From: Paracoccaceae bacterium
GTDB taxonomy: Bacteria; Pseudomonadota; Alphaproteobacteria; Rhodobacterales; Rhodobacteraceae
Length of the DNA stretch: 50,304 nt
NCBI GenBank assembly: GCA_020629115.1
Contig: JAHDDY010000013.1
Span: forward strand, 1-50,304
Reading direction: 5' to 3'
Each line of letters begins with the position of its first letter. The stretch's first letter is position 1. Below are positions 26,080 to 34,211 of the stretch, piece by piece. The notes under the pieces were generated by a model. It saw nothing but the letters and a program-made list of their open reading frames with translations. It made no database searches and was not told the origin of the DNA. Made by a program: the position numbers and the translations under genes.

Positions 26080-26628
26080 TCAGGCCTTCCGCTCCGCCCG
26101 CGCGATGCTTTCCTCAAGCAGCGTGCGGGCCGTCTCCGCGTCGGCGGGGTCGTCGTGGTCGAAGGCCCGGTCGATCATCTCGTTGTATCGGCGGAAGAAG
26201 GCGGCCAGTTCCTCGTAGTAGTTGTCGCGCAGGTCACCGATATCCTGCACGGACGAATAGCTGTTGGCGAGCGTCGGCACGGCGATGACGCGGTCGTTGC
26301 GCGTATCGGCACTGCCGTCGTCGATCTCGTCCTGCATGACCCGCAGCACCCCGATGAGACGCGAGACGACCAGCGTGCCCGCCGGGACGGTGCCATGGAG
26401 CAGCAGCACGATGTCGAGCGCGTCCCCGTCCTCGGCCAGCGTGTTGGGCACGAACCCGAAGGCGAAGGGAAAGGTGAGACCGCGTGGCAGTTCCAGCGCC
26501 CAGCGCAACAGGCCGCTCTCATGGTCGAGATCGAGCTTGTGGTCGCTCCCCGCCGGGGTCTCGACGAAGACGTTGACGTCGCCCTCCGGGGTCAGGGGCG
26601 GAACGCGCTTGAGCGCCTCGTGATACAT
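26080..26628 (-). CDS. ppa: Inorganic pyrophosphatase (soluble, type I)
   Basis: 182 residues from ATG 26628 behind GGAGGAATCG. The enzyme hydrolyses PPi and pulls biosynthetic reactions forward. The family text includes VNVFVETPAGSDHKLDLDHE, FPFAFGFVPNTLAEDGDALD (the metal-binding E-DGDALDIV core) and NDRVIAVPTLANSYSSVQDI. It is a compact cytoplasmic enzyme. It is convergent with the P460-like gene (seven-base gap) and divergent from pccA, with a 128-base regulatory region carrying two palindromes. Confidence 0.93.
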   Translation of the reverse strand: MYHEALKRVPPLTPEGDVNVFVETPAGSDHKLDLDHESGLLRWALELPRGLTFPFAFGFVPNTLAEDGDALDIVLLLHGTVPAGTLVVSRLIGVLRVMQDEIDDGSADTRNDRVIAVPTLANSYSSVQDIGDLRDNYYEELAAFFRRYNEMIDRAFDHDDPADAETARTLLEESIARAERKA

Positions 26629-26677
26629 CGGTCGATTCCTCCATCGTGCACGGGCCAACGCATAACATCCGGAAACG

Positions 26678-26744
26678 TTCGCACTTGCGAAAGAATCTTG
26701 CGCGAGGGGACCTCGCGGCGATAGACACGGGCACGGTTTGCAAG
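26678..26744 (+). promoter_or_regulatory. Regulatory region before pccA: two palindromes and a TTTGCAA half-site
   Basis: TTCGCA-CT-TGCGAA (26678-26691) is a perfect 14-base palindrome. CGCGAGG-GGA-CCTCGCG (26701-26717) is a perfect seven-base hairpin. TTTGCAAG lies at 26737-26744, thirteen bases before the pccA start. The TTTGCAAA motif is, as I recall, the half-site of the PccR/ScfR regulator of propionate genes in Rhodobacterales; only one half is seen here, with a mismatch. Confidence 0.4.
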
Positions 26745-26756
26745 AGAGGCCCGCGC

Positions 26757-28772
26757 ATGTTCGACAAGATCCTGATCGCCAACCGGGGCGAGATCGCCTG
26801 CCGCGTGATGAAGACGGCCAAGCGTCTGGGCATCGGGACGGTGGCGGTCCATTCCGACGCCGACGCCAACGCGCCGCACGTGCGCATGGCCGACGAGGCG
26901 GTACATATCGGCCCGCCCGCCGCCGCCGAGAGCTACCTCGTCATCGACCGCATCGTCGAGGCGATCCACCGGACCGGGGCGCAGGCGGTGCATCCCGGCT
27001 ACGGCTTCCTGTCGGAGAACGCCGCCTTCGCCAAGCGTCTCAAGGACGAAGGCATCGCCTTCATCGGCCCGCCCGTCGGCGCGATCGAGGCGATGGGCGA
27101 CAAGATCACCTCGAAGAAGCTGGCCGGCGAGGCCGGGGTCTCGACCGTGCCGGGGCACATGGGCCTGATCGAGGACGCCGAGGAAGCGGTGCGCATCGCG
27201 ACCGGGATCGGCTATCCCGTGATGATCAAGGCCAGCGCGGGCGGCGGCGGCAAGGGGATGCGCATCGCCTGGAACGACGCGGAGGCGCACGAGGGCTTCG
27301 CCCTGTCCCGCTCGGAGGCGAAATCGTCCTTCGGGGACGAGCGCATCTTCATCGAGAAGTTCGTCCAGAGACCGCGCCACATCGAGATCCAGGTCCTCGG
27401 CGACACGCACGGCAACATCGTCTATCTCGGCGAGCGCGAATGCTCGATCCAGCGGCGCAACCAGAAGGTCATCGAGGAAGCGCCCTCCCCCTTCCTCGAC
27501 GAGGCCACCCGCAAGGCGATGGGCGAGCAGTCCGTCGCGCTGGCCAAGGCGGTGGACTATTGCTCCGCCGGGACGGTCGAGTTCATCGTGGACCCGGATC
27601 GCAACTTCTACTTCCTGGAGATGAACACCCGGCTTCAGGTCGAGCATCCGGTGACGGAGCTGATCACCGGCATCGACCTCGTGGAACAGATGATCCGCGT
27701 GGCGGCGGGCGAGCGGCTGGATATCGCGCAGGGCGACGTGGCGCTGAACGGCTGGGCCATCGAATCGCGCCTCTACGCCGAGGACCCGTACCGCAACTTC
27801 CTGCCCTCCATCGGCCGCCTCACCCGCTATCGCCCCCCCGCCGAAGGGCAGAGGGGCGAGGGGATCGTGCGCAACGACACCGGCGTCGAGGAGGGGGGCG
27901 AGATCTCGATGTACTACGACCCGATGATCGCCAAGCTCTGCACCTGGGCGCCGAACAGGGTCGCGGCCATCGACCTGATGCAGGACGCGCTGGACGGGTT
28001 CGAGGTCGAGGGGATCGGGCACAACATCCCCTTCCTCCAGGCGGTGATGAACCACGACCGCTTCCGCTCCGGCGACATCTCCACCGCCTTCATCGCGGAG
28101 GAGTATCCGGAGGGGTTCGAGGGCGCGGCGCTGTCGGCGGACGAGATGGAGACCGCCGTATCGCTGGCCGCGCTGGCCCATGTCGTGTCGGAGCGTCGCA
28201 ACGCGGCGATCTCCGGCACCCTGCCCAACCGTCGGCGGGAGGTCGGCGAGGACTGGATCGCCATGGTGGACGATCCGGTCACGGGCCGCACCGCGCATCC
28301 GGTGAAGGTCGTCATGGAGGGTGGCCTGCCGACCGTGCAGGTGGGGAGCGGCGATATCTGTCGGGTGCAGACGGACTGGACGCCGGGCCAGACGGTGATG
28401 CGTGCGGTTGTCGAGGGGCGCGAGGTGACGCTCAAGATCGCGCCCGATGCCGACGCGCTCCACATCCGCTGGCGCGGCGCGTCGTTCCGCGTGGCGTTGC
28501 GCACGCCCGAGGCGGCGAGACTGGCCGCGCTCATGCCGGTGAAGCTGCCGCCCGACACCTCGAAATTCCTGCTGTGCCCGATGCCGGGGCTGGTCGTCTC
28601 GATCCTGGTGGCCGAGGGCGACGAGGTCCAGGAAGGCCAGGCCCTGGCCGTGGTCGAGGCAATGAAGATGGAGAACGTCCTGCGCGCCGAGAAGCGCGCC
28701 ACGATCTCGGCCATCAATGCCGAGGCCGGGGCCTCGCTCGCCGTGGACGACGTGATCATGGAGTTCGTTTAG
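26757..28772 (+). CDS. pccA: Acyl-CoA carboxylase biotin-containing subunit, probably propionyl-CoA carboxylase alpha
   Basis: 671 residues, close to alphaproteobacterial PccA. The biotin carboxylase domain (about 1-445) shows KILIANRGEIACRVMKTAKR, VHPGYGFLSENAAFAKRL, KASAGGGGKGMRIAWN (ATP grasp), EIQVLGDTHGNIVYLGEREC and FLEMNTRLQVEHPVTELITG. The biotin lysine is in VEAMKMEN, at about Lys637, with a linker domain before it. It makes methylmalonyl-CoA from propionyl-CoA with PccB, which is not in this window. A methylcrotonyl-CoA subunit is a less likely alternative. Start ATG 26757; the upstream open stretch lacks BC text. Confidence 0.9.
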   Translation: MFDKILIANRGEIACRVMKTAKRLGIGTVAVHSDADANAPHVRMADEAVHIGPPAAAESYLVIDRIVEAIHRTGAQAVHPGYGFLSENAAFAKRLKDEGIAFIGPPVGAIEAMGDKITSKKLAGEAGVSTVPGHMGLIEDAEEAVRIATGIGYPVMIKASAGGGGKGMRIAWNDAEAHEGFALSRSEAKSSFGDERIFIEKFVQRPRHIEIQVLGDTHGNIVYLGERECSIQRRNQKVIEEAPSPFLDEATRKAMGEQSVALAKAVDYCSAGTVEFIVDPDRNFYFLEMNTRLQVEHPVTELITGIDLVEQMIRVAAGERLDIAQGDVALNGWAIESRLYAEDPYRNFLPSIGRLTRYRPPAEGQRGEGIVRNDTGVEEGGEISMYYDPMIAKLCTWAPNRVAAIDLMQDALDGFEVEGIGHNIPFLQAVMNHDRFRSGDISTAFIAEEYPEGFEGAALSADEMETAVSLAALAHVVSERRNAAISGTLPNRRREVGEDWIAMVDDPVTGRTAHPVKVVMEGGLPTVQVGSGDICRVQTDWTPGQTVMRAVVEGREVTLKIAPDADALHIRWRGASFRVALRTPEAARLAALMPVKLPPDTSKFLLCPMPGLVVSILVAEGDEVQEGQALAVVEAMKMENVLRAEKRATISAINAEAGASLAVDDVIMEFV

Positions 28773-28810
28773 GGCGGCTCCACAAACGCGATCCCCCGGA
28801 TACAATCAGT

Positions 28811-29206
28811 TCAGTTCGCATCCAGCGCATGAGCCACGAGCGCCGCATGGGGCACGATGGTCCCGGCTTCGCGGTGGGTCGCGCGCAGGATGACGTTCGG
28901 CGCCTTGCCCGCGTCGTAGGCCTCGCGCCAGCGCCCGGCGCACAGGCACCACCGATCCCCGGGCTTCAGGCCCTCGAAACCGAATTCGGGGCGCGGGGTC
29001 GACAGGTCGTTCCCCCGCCCCTTCGAGAACTCCAGGAACTCGGCGGTCATCACCGCGCAGACGGTATGCGAGCCGGTATCGCCCACATGCGCCTCGCAGC
29101 ATCCGTTGCGCACGAAGCCGGTCAGCGGGTCGCGCGAGCACGATTCCAGCGCCTCGCCCAGCATGTTGATCGAGGGGGTCAGCCCCGGTATCCGTTCCTC
29201 CGACAT
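28811..29206 (-). CDS. DUF2237 family protein
   Basis: 131 residues from ATG 29206 behind a strong AGGAGG. The family motif pattern is complete: NMLGEALESCSRDPLTGFVR, GCCEAHVGDTGSHTVCAVMT, EFLEFSKGRGNDLSTPRPEF, GLKPGDRWCLCAGRWREAYD and APNVILRATHREAG. Six cysteines in the first 90 residues include CC and CxC pairs, suggesting metal binding or redox activity. There is no signal peptide. The biochemical function is unknown. It stands between pccA (convergent) and a PhnN-like gene (divergent), with no obvious operon. Confidence 0.88.
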   Translation of the reverse strand: MSEERIPGLTPSINMLGEALESCSRDPLTGFVRNGCCEAHVGDTGSHTVCAVMTAEFLEFSKGRGNDLSTPRPEFGFEGLKPGDRWCLCAGRWREAYDAGKAPNVILRATHREAGTIVPHAALVAHALDAN

Positions 29207-29322
29207 GCGGCTGGCCTCCTCGGTCGCGGTGCAATCAAGACAATGCTCTCCATCCAATGGCGACGATCTTTACCGAATAGAAAGGCTGTGGATTGAAGTT
29301 AGGAGCCGGGGCGGCATTCGCC

Positions 29323-29901
29323 ATGAAAACGATCGTTCAAAAACCGGGTTTCGCATCCAGCATGGCATTCGGCACCTTATATCTCATCGTCGGCCCGACG
29401 GGTTCCGGAAAACAGGCCCTGGTCGATGCGGTCCTCGAACACAATCCCGTCATCCAGCGCGCCCCGCTGATCGTCTCCACCGGCAGGGAGCGCACCCTCG
29501 CCGCCGTCGGCACCATCGCCCCGGAGCGGTTCCTGAACCTGATGCGCCGGGATGCCTTCGCCCTGCAATGGGACAGCGACGGCGTGCGCTACGGCCTGAC
29601 CCACGAGACGATGCGCCGCCTGCGGGAGGGGCAGTCGATGATGCTGTGCTGCGATTCGATGGTGATCGACGAGGCGAAGCTGCTCTACCCCCGGGTACGG
29701 GTCGTCTACATCACCGCGCGGATGGACATCCTGCGCCGTCGCCTGATCTCTATGGCCTACGGCTCGGATGCCGAGATCGACATGCACCTAGCGCAGACCG
29801 CGCGGATGCGCCCCCGGGGCAAGAGCATCGTCACCGTCGATACGAGCGACAGCATCGCCGCGGGCGCGCGCGCGCTGATGGACGTATTCCGGGCGGCATA
29901 G
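29323..29901 (+). CDS. PhnN-like ribose 1,5-bisphosphate phosphokinase, free-standing
   Basis: About 192 residues from ATG 29323. TTG 29293 is also possible, and ATG 29362 gives the normal family start MAFGTLYLIVGPTGSGK. None has a well-placed RBS: AGGAG lies 17 bases before 29323. The P-loop GPTGSGKQ and FALQWDSDGVRYGL match PhnN, as do VVYITARMDILRRRL and RPRGKSIVTVDTSDS. PhnN phosphorylates ribose 1,5-bisphosphate to PRPP in the C-P lyase pathway; none of phnGHIJKLM is present here. A guanylate-kinase-like protein of other function is possible. Confidence 0.75.
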   Translation: MKTIVQKPGFASSMAFGTLYLIVGPTGSGKQALVDAVLEHNPVIQRAPLIVSTGRERTLAAVGTIAPERFLNLMRRDAFALQWDSDGVRYGLTHETMRRLREGQSMMLCCDSMVIDEAKLLYPRVRVVYITARMDILRRRLISMAYGSDAEIDMHLAQTARMRPRGKSIVTVDTSDSIAAGARALMDVFRAA

Positions 29902-29961
29902 CGACACACTCCGCCTCGAATTCGGTCCGAGCCAGTGATGCCGGCAGGATGAACGTAGGCC

Positions 29962-30027
29962 GTTTTGCGCGGCTCCGGACGCAAAACATCCGGAGCCGCG
30001 CGGGAGCGACCGCGCAACCGGTCGCTC
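29962..30027. terminator. Two adjacent hairpins between convergent phnN-like and dehydrogenase genes
   Basis: GCGCGGCTCCGGA (29967-29979) and TCCGGAGCCGCGC (29989-30001) form a perfect 13-base stem with a nine-base loop. GAGCGACCG (30004-30012) and CGGTCGCTC (30019-30027) form a perfect nine-base stem with a six-base loop. The first stem competes with an eight-base pairing of GTTTTGCG (29962-29969) with CGCAAAAC (29980-29987). No T-tract follows in either direction. They are placed to end both transcripts. Confidence 0.5.
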
Positions 30028-30039
30028 GTTCCGCCGCTA

Positions 30040-31461
30040 CTACAATCCCAGCGACTTGTACGTTTCCGCCACGCGGCGGATGGAGATGAGGAAGGCCGCC
30101 GTGCGCAGGTCCACGCCCTCGCCCGCGCGGTTGTTCCACACCTCGGTCATGCTCTGGTAAGCTAGGCGCATGGTGTCGTCGAGGCCCGAGCGCACGAGGG
30201 TCAGCTCGTCGGCCCCTTCGAGGATCTTCGCGCGCTTGCCGGGGCTGAAACGCTTGCCGGTCATCGCCTCGATCTCGTCGACGAGAAGGTTGTGATACGC
30301 CTCCTCCTGCCGCCGTTGCAGCCGCCCGAAACGGATGTGCGAGAGGTTCTTGACCCACTCGAAATACGAGACCGTCACCCCGCCCGCGTTGGCGTACATG
30401 TCAGGGATGATGACGGTGCCCTTCTCGCGCAGGATCTCGTCGGCCTTGGCGGTCACGGGACCGTTGGCCGCCTCGATGATGAGGGGCGCCTTGATGCGCG
30501 CCGCATTGCCGACGTTGACGGTGCTTTCCAGCGCGGCGGGGATGAGGATGTCGCAGTCGTATTCCAGCACCGACGCCCCATCGGTGGTGAAGGTCGCGCC
30601 CTCGAAGCCCTCGACCCCGCCATTGTCGATGACGTAGTGCTTGACCGCCTCGACGTTCAGCCCCGCATCGCTCGTGATGGCCCCGTCGCGCTCGATGATG
30701 CCGACGATCCGGCAGCCGTCCTCCTCCTCCAGGAACTTCGCGGCGTGATAGCCCACGTTCCCGAGGCCCTGCACCACCACGCGCTTGCCATCCAGCGAGC
30801 CGGAGAGGCCCGACTTCGCCACGTCGCCGGGATGGCGGAAGTATTCGCGCAGCGCGTACTGAACGCCCCGCCCCGTCGCCTCGACACGCCCCGCGATGCC
30901 GCCCAGGTGGCGCGGTTTGCCGGTAACGCAGGCGCGGGCGTTGATGTCATCGCTCTTGATCCGTTTGTAGGCGTCGGCGATCCACGCCATCTCCCGCGCG
31001 CCGGTGCCCATGTCGGGGGCGGGCACGTTCTGGGCCGGATGGATCAGGTCGCGCTTGATCAACTCGTAGGCGAAGCGCCGGGTAATGCGCTCCAGCTCGT
31101 CCTCGCTCCATTCGGACGGGTCGATGCACAATCCCCCCTTCGACCCGCCGAACGGCACCTCGACCAGCGCGCACTTGTAGGTCATCAGCGCGGCGAGGGC
31201 CTCGACCTCCTCCTGGTTCACGTCCATCGAATAGCGGATGCCGCCCTTGACCGGCTCGGCATGCTCGGAATGGACGGAGCGGTAGCCGGTGAAGGTCATG
31301 ATCTCGCCGCGCAGCTTGACGCCGAAGCGGACGGTATAGGTGGAGTTGGCCACGCGGATCTTCTCGGCCATGCCAGGGGGCATGTCCATGAGCGCGGCGG
31401 CGCGGTTGAACATCACGTCGACGGAATCGCGGAATCCGGGTTCGTGGGGGGTGGCGCTCAT
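30040..31461 (-). CDS. Glu/Leu/Phe/Val dehydrogenase family protein, probably NAD(P)-glutamate dehydrogenase
   Basis: 473 residues from ATG 31461, behind GAGGAGGAAG. The catalytic region reads KGGIRYSMDVNQEEVEALAA, LMTYKCALVEVPFGGSKGGL and PAQNVPAPDMGTGAREM, with the proton-relay Asp in APDMGT. The NAD domain follows: LDGKRVVVQGLGNVGYHAAK. The length and MSATPHEPGFRDSVDVMFNR start are usual for Rhodobacterales. It deaminates glutamate (or branched/aromatic amino acids) to 2-oxo acids and ammonia. Substrate identity cannot be settled by eye. The 82-base gap upstream holds a 17-base near-palindrome. Confidence 0.9.
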   Translation of the reverse strand: MSATPHEPGFRDSVDVMFNRAAALMDMPPGMAEKIRVANSTYTVRFGVKLRGEIMTFTGYRSVHSEHAEPVKGGIRYSMDVNQEEVEALAALMTYKCALVEVPFGGSKGGLCIDPSEWSEDELERITRRFAYELIKRDLIHPAQNVPAPDMGTGAREMAWIADAYKRIKSDDINARACVTGKPRHLGGIAGRVEATGRGVQYALREYFRHPGDVAKSGLSGSLDGKRVVVQGLGNVGYHAAKFLEEEDGCRIVGIIERDGAITSDAGLNVEAVKHYVIDNGGVEGFEGATFTTDGASVLEYDCDILIPAALESTVNVGNAARIKAPLIIEAANGPVTAKADEILREKGTVIIPDMYANAGGVTVSYFEWVKNLSHIRFGRLQRRQEEAYHNLLVDEIEAMTGKRFSPGKRAKILEGADELTLVRSGLDDTMRLAYQSMTEVWNNRAGEGVDLRTAAFLISIRRVAETYKSLGL

Positions 31462-31506
31462 CGGGGGCTTCCTCCTCGGGACATGGGAGAATCCGCATGT
31501 CATCTG

Positions 31507-31523
31507 ACGGTTGATTCGACCGT
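31507..31523. promoter_or_regulatory. Near-palindrome before the dehydrogenase gene
   Basis: ACGGTTGATTCGACCGT is symmetric about its centre with one mismatched pair. It lies 46-62 bases upstream of the start codon, between the hrpB stop and the dehydrogenase. A regulator site is plausible; a hairpin in the transcript is the alternative. Confidence 0.35.
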
Positions 31524-31543
31524 ACCTTGTAAGACGAGCGGTG

Positions 31544-34039
31544 TCAGCGAGGTTTACGCGGTTTCGCGCGTGATGTCGGCGGGGCCTCCAGCGGGTTTTC
31601 GGGCCAGGGATGGCGCGGATAGCGCCCGCGCAGGTCCTTGCGCACCTCGGCATAGGACCGCGCCCAGAAGCCCGGCAAGTCGCCCGTCACCTGTACCGGG
31701 CGGCGCGCGGGCGACAGGAAGCGGATCAGCAGCGGCACGCGCCCGTCGTCGATGGCCGGATGACGGGTCTCGCCGAACATCTCCTGGATGCGCACGTCGA
31801 GGGCGGGCGGGTCGCTCGCATAGTCGATGCGCGCGCCGGTCCCGGCGGGGGTGCGCAGGCTCTCGGGCGCGCGGGCGTCGAGGGCGGCGCGGGCGTCCCA
31901 GGGCAGGCTGTCGGCGAGGATACGTCTGAGCGGCAGGGCCGCGATATCCGCCTTCGAGCGCACCGCGCCGAGATGGGGGAGCAGCCAGTCCTCCAGCGTC
32001 TCGGTCAGGGCGTCGTCGCTCCAGTCCGGCAGCGCGCCCACCCCCCGTCCGCGCAGCCACGCGACCCGCGCGCGCAGGGCATCGGCCCCGTCGCGCCACG
32101 GCAGCGCGTCGAGGCCGAGCTGGCGCACCCCGTCGAGCGCCGCCGCCGCATTGGCCTCGGGCGGGGCGTCCGACCACTTGCGCGAGTCCAGCACCAGCGC
32201 GTCGAGCCGCCGCTCGCGCCGGGCGAGGACGGTGCCGGATTGCGCATCCCACGCGCAGATGTCGCGCCATTCGATGCGGTCTCCGAACGCCGCCTCGATC
32301 TGCGGAAGCGTTATCGCGGCGGCGAGGCGGATGCGGGCCTCGCGCGGATTGCCGTCGAGATGGGCCAGCGCCAGGAAGGGCGCGCCCGCCAGCGCATCCC
32401 CCGCATCGGCGAAGACCGCCCCGCGCCCGCCCGCCATGCGATAGCGCGGGGCCTCGCCGGGGCGGCGCTGGGCGAGGCGGTCGGGATAGGCGCGCGCGAC
32501 GAGCGGGCCGGTCTCGCGCAGGTCGTCCGTGCCGCGCCCGATCCCGCCCAGCGCTTTGGCCCCCTCGCGGATGCGGGCGAGCGCGCCGCGGTCGGGCGTG
32601 CCGGGGCGCTCGGCGGCGTAGCGCCGCGCATCGCGCAGGGCCTCGACCCGCAGGGCCAGATCGACCCCCGCCCCGGCCAGCGGGTCGCGCTCCTCCAGCA
32701 GGGCGGCGAGGGCGTTGGCGAGGGGCGCGTGATCGCCCGCGCGCAGGCGCATATGCGCGAGGCGCGGGTGCAGCGGCTCGCGGGCCAGCCGCGTGCCGTG
32801 ATCCGTCACCCGCCCCTCCGCATCGAGCGCGCCGAGGCTCCGCAGCAGGCCGCGTGCCTGCTCGACGGCCTTCGGCGGAGGCTCGTCCAGCCAGCGCAGC
32901 TCCCCCGGTTCGCGCACGCCCCAGGCGGACAGCTCCAGCATCAGCGGGGCAAGGTCGGCCTCGACGATCTCGGGCCGCTCGAAGGGAGCGAGGCCGCCCT
33001 CCTCTCCCTTCGTCCAGACGCGGTAGCAGACGCCCGGCTCCGTGCGCCCGGCCCGTCCACGCCGCTGATCGGCCCCCGCGCGCGACACCCGCTCCGTCAC
33101 CAGCCGCGTCATCCCCGCCCCCGCATCGAAGGCGGGACGGCGGGAGAGGCCCCCGTCGACCACGATGCGCACCCCCTGGATGGTCAGCGAGGTCTCGGCG
33201 ATGGCGGTGGCGAGCACGATGCGGCGATGACCCGCGTCCGGGCGCAGGGCCGCGCGCTGCTTCTCGAAGGGCATGGCGCCGTGGAGCGGCTGGACGCGGA
33301 TATCCGGGTCCAGCCGCCCCCGGACCATCCCCTCCACCCGCGAAATCTCCCCCACCCCGGGCAGGAAGACGAGCGCGTCGCCCGGCTCCTCGGCCATGGC
33401 GCGCAGGATGGCCTCCGTCACGGCGGTCTCGAAGGCGTCGCGCCGGGCCGTGCGGCCGCGCCACGGCACAGCGAGCCAGCGCGTCTCCACCGGCCAGGCC
33501 CGCCCTTCCGAGCGCACGACCGGCACGTCGCCCATGAGCGCGGCCACCCCCGCATCGTCCAGCGTGGCCGACATGACGACGAGGCGCAGGTCCTCGCGCA
33601 GCGCGCCCTGCGCGTCGAGGCACAGGGCGAGGCCGAGATCGGCGTGGATCGAGCGTTCGTGGTACTCGTCGAACACCACCGCCGCCACGCCCTCCAACGA
33701 GGGATCGGATTGCAGCATCCGGGTCAGGATGCCCTCGGTGATGACCTCGACGCGCGTGTCCGGCCCGACGGCCCGCTCGCGCCGGATGCGATAGCCGATG
33801 CGCTCGCCGGCCGTCTCCCCCAGCGTCGCGGCCATGCGCTCGGCAGCGGCGCGGGCGGCGACGCGGCGCGGCTCCAGCATCAGGATGCGCCGCCCCTCGG
33901 TCCACGGCTCGTCCATCAGCGCCAGCGGCACCCGCGTCGTCTTCCCCGCCCCCGGCGGCGCGACGAGGACGGCCCCCGTGCCCGCGCGCAGGCGGGCGCA
34001 CAGGTCGGGCAGGACGGCATCGACGGGCAGTTCGGTCAT
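31544..34039 (-). CDS. hrpB: ATP-dependent RNA helicase HrpB
   Basis: 831 residues, normal for HrpB. This is a DEAH-box-type helicase. Walker A is APPGAGKTT at 27-35; the box is DEYH at 124-127 in VVFDEYHERS; LVVMSATLD, LVFLPGVGEISRVEGM, TAIAETSLTIQGVRIVVDGG and DQRRGRAGRTEPGVCYRV are the later motifs. The C-terminal HrpB domain ends with PLLIRFLSPARRPVQVTGD and FWARSYAEVRKDLRGRYPR, the typical signature. The substrate RNA in most bacteria is unknown. Start ATG 34039. It is divergent from a secreted esterase. Confidence 0.95.
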   Translation of the reverse strand: MTELPVDAVLPDLCARLRAGTGAVLVAPPGAGKTTRVPLALMDEPWTEGRRILMLEPRRVAARAAAERMAATLGETAGERIGYRIRRERAVGPDTRVEVITEGILTRMLQSDPSLEGVAAVVFDEYHERSIHADLGLALCLDAQGALREDLRLVVMSATLDDAGVAALMGDVPVVRSEGRAWPVETRWLAVPWRGRTARRDAFETAVTEAILRAMAEEPGDALVFLPGVGEISRVEGMVRGRLDPDIRVQPLHGAMPFEKQRAALRPDAGHRRIVLATAIAETSLTIQGVRIVVDGGLSRRPAFDAGAGMTRLVTERVSRAGADQRRGRAGRTEPGVCYRVWTKGEEGGLAPFERPEIVEADLAPLMLELSAWGVREPGELRWLDEPPPKAVEQARGLLRSLGALDAEGRVTDHGTRLAREPLHPRLAHMRLRAGDHAPLANALAALLEERDPLAGAGVDLALRVEALRDARRYAAERPGTPDRGALARIREGAKALGGIGRGTDDLRETGPLVARAYPDRLAQRRPGEAPRYRMAGGRGAVFADAGDALAGAPFLALAHLDGNPREARIRLAAAITLPQIEAAFGDRIEWRDICAWDAQSGTVLARRERRLDALVLDSRKWSDAPPEANAAAALDGVRQLGLDALPWRDGADALRARVAWLRGRGVGALPDWSDDALTETLEDWLLPHLGAVRSKADIAALPLRRILADSLPWDARAALDARAPESLRTPAGTGARIDYASDPPALDVRIQEMFGETRHPAIDDGRVPLLIRFLSPARRPVQVTGDLPGFWARSYAEVRKDLRGRYPRHPWPENPLEAPPTSRAKPRKPR

Positions 34040-34162
34040 CCGGCCCTTATCGGGCCATGCGATGCGATGTTCAACGGCGGCGGTCGGCTCCTTGCGACAT
34101 TCCCCGCGTTTCGCGAGGCCCCCGGTCTTCGCCAAGGGCGGAGGTGCCCGTTCCCCGCGATA

Positions 34163-34188
34163 GCGCGGATGTGACGTGACATCCGCGC
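34163..34188. promoter_or_regulatory. 26-base palindrome in the divergent hrpB/esterase region
   Basis: GCGCGGATGT and ACATCCGCGC flank an ACGT centre, with one mismatched pair, centred at 34175/34176. It lies 23 bases before the esterase ATG and 123 bases before hrpB. It could be an operator, or a hairpin in the esterase leader. Confidence 0.4.
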
Positions 34189-34211
34189 GCGGGAGGCGGC
34201 ACGGTGAGGGA

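Noticed and set aside
26592-28805. 737-codon minus-strand open frame opposite pccA
   Set aside because: Antisense of a complete biotin carboxylase; composition is that of a high-GC shadow frame.
31610-34174. 854-codon plus-strand open frame opposite hrpB
   Set aside because: Antisense of an intact helicase; rich in Arg/Gly/His/Gln, no motif.
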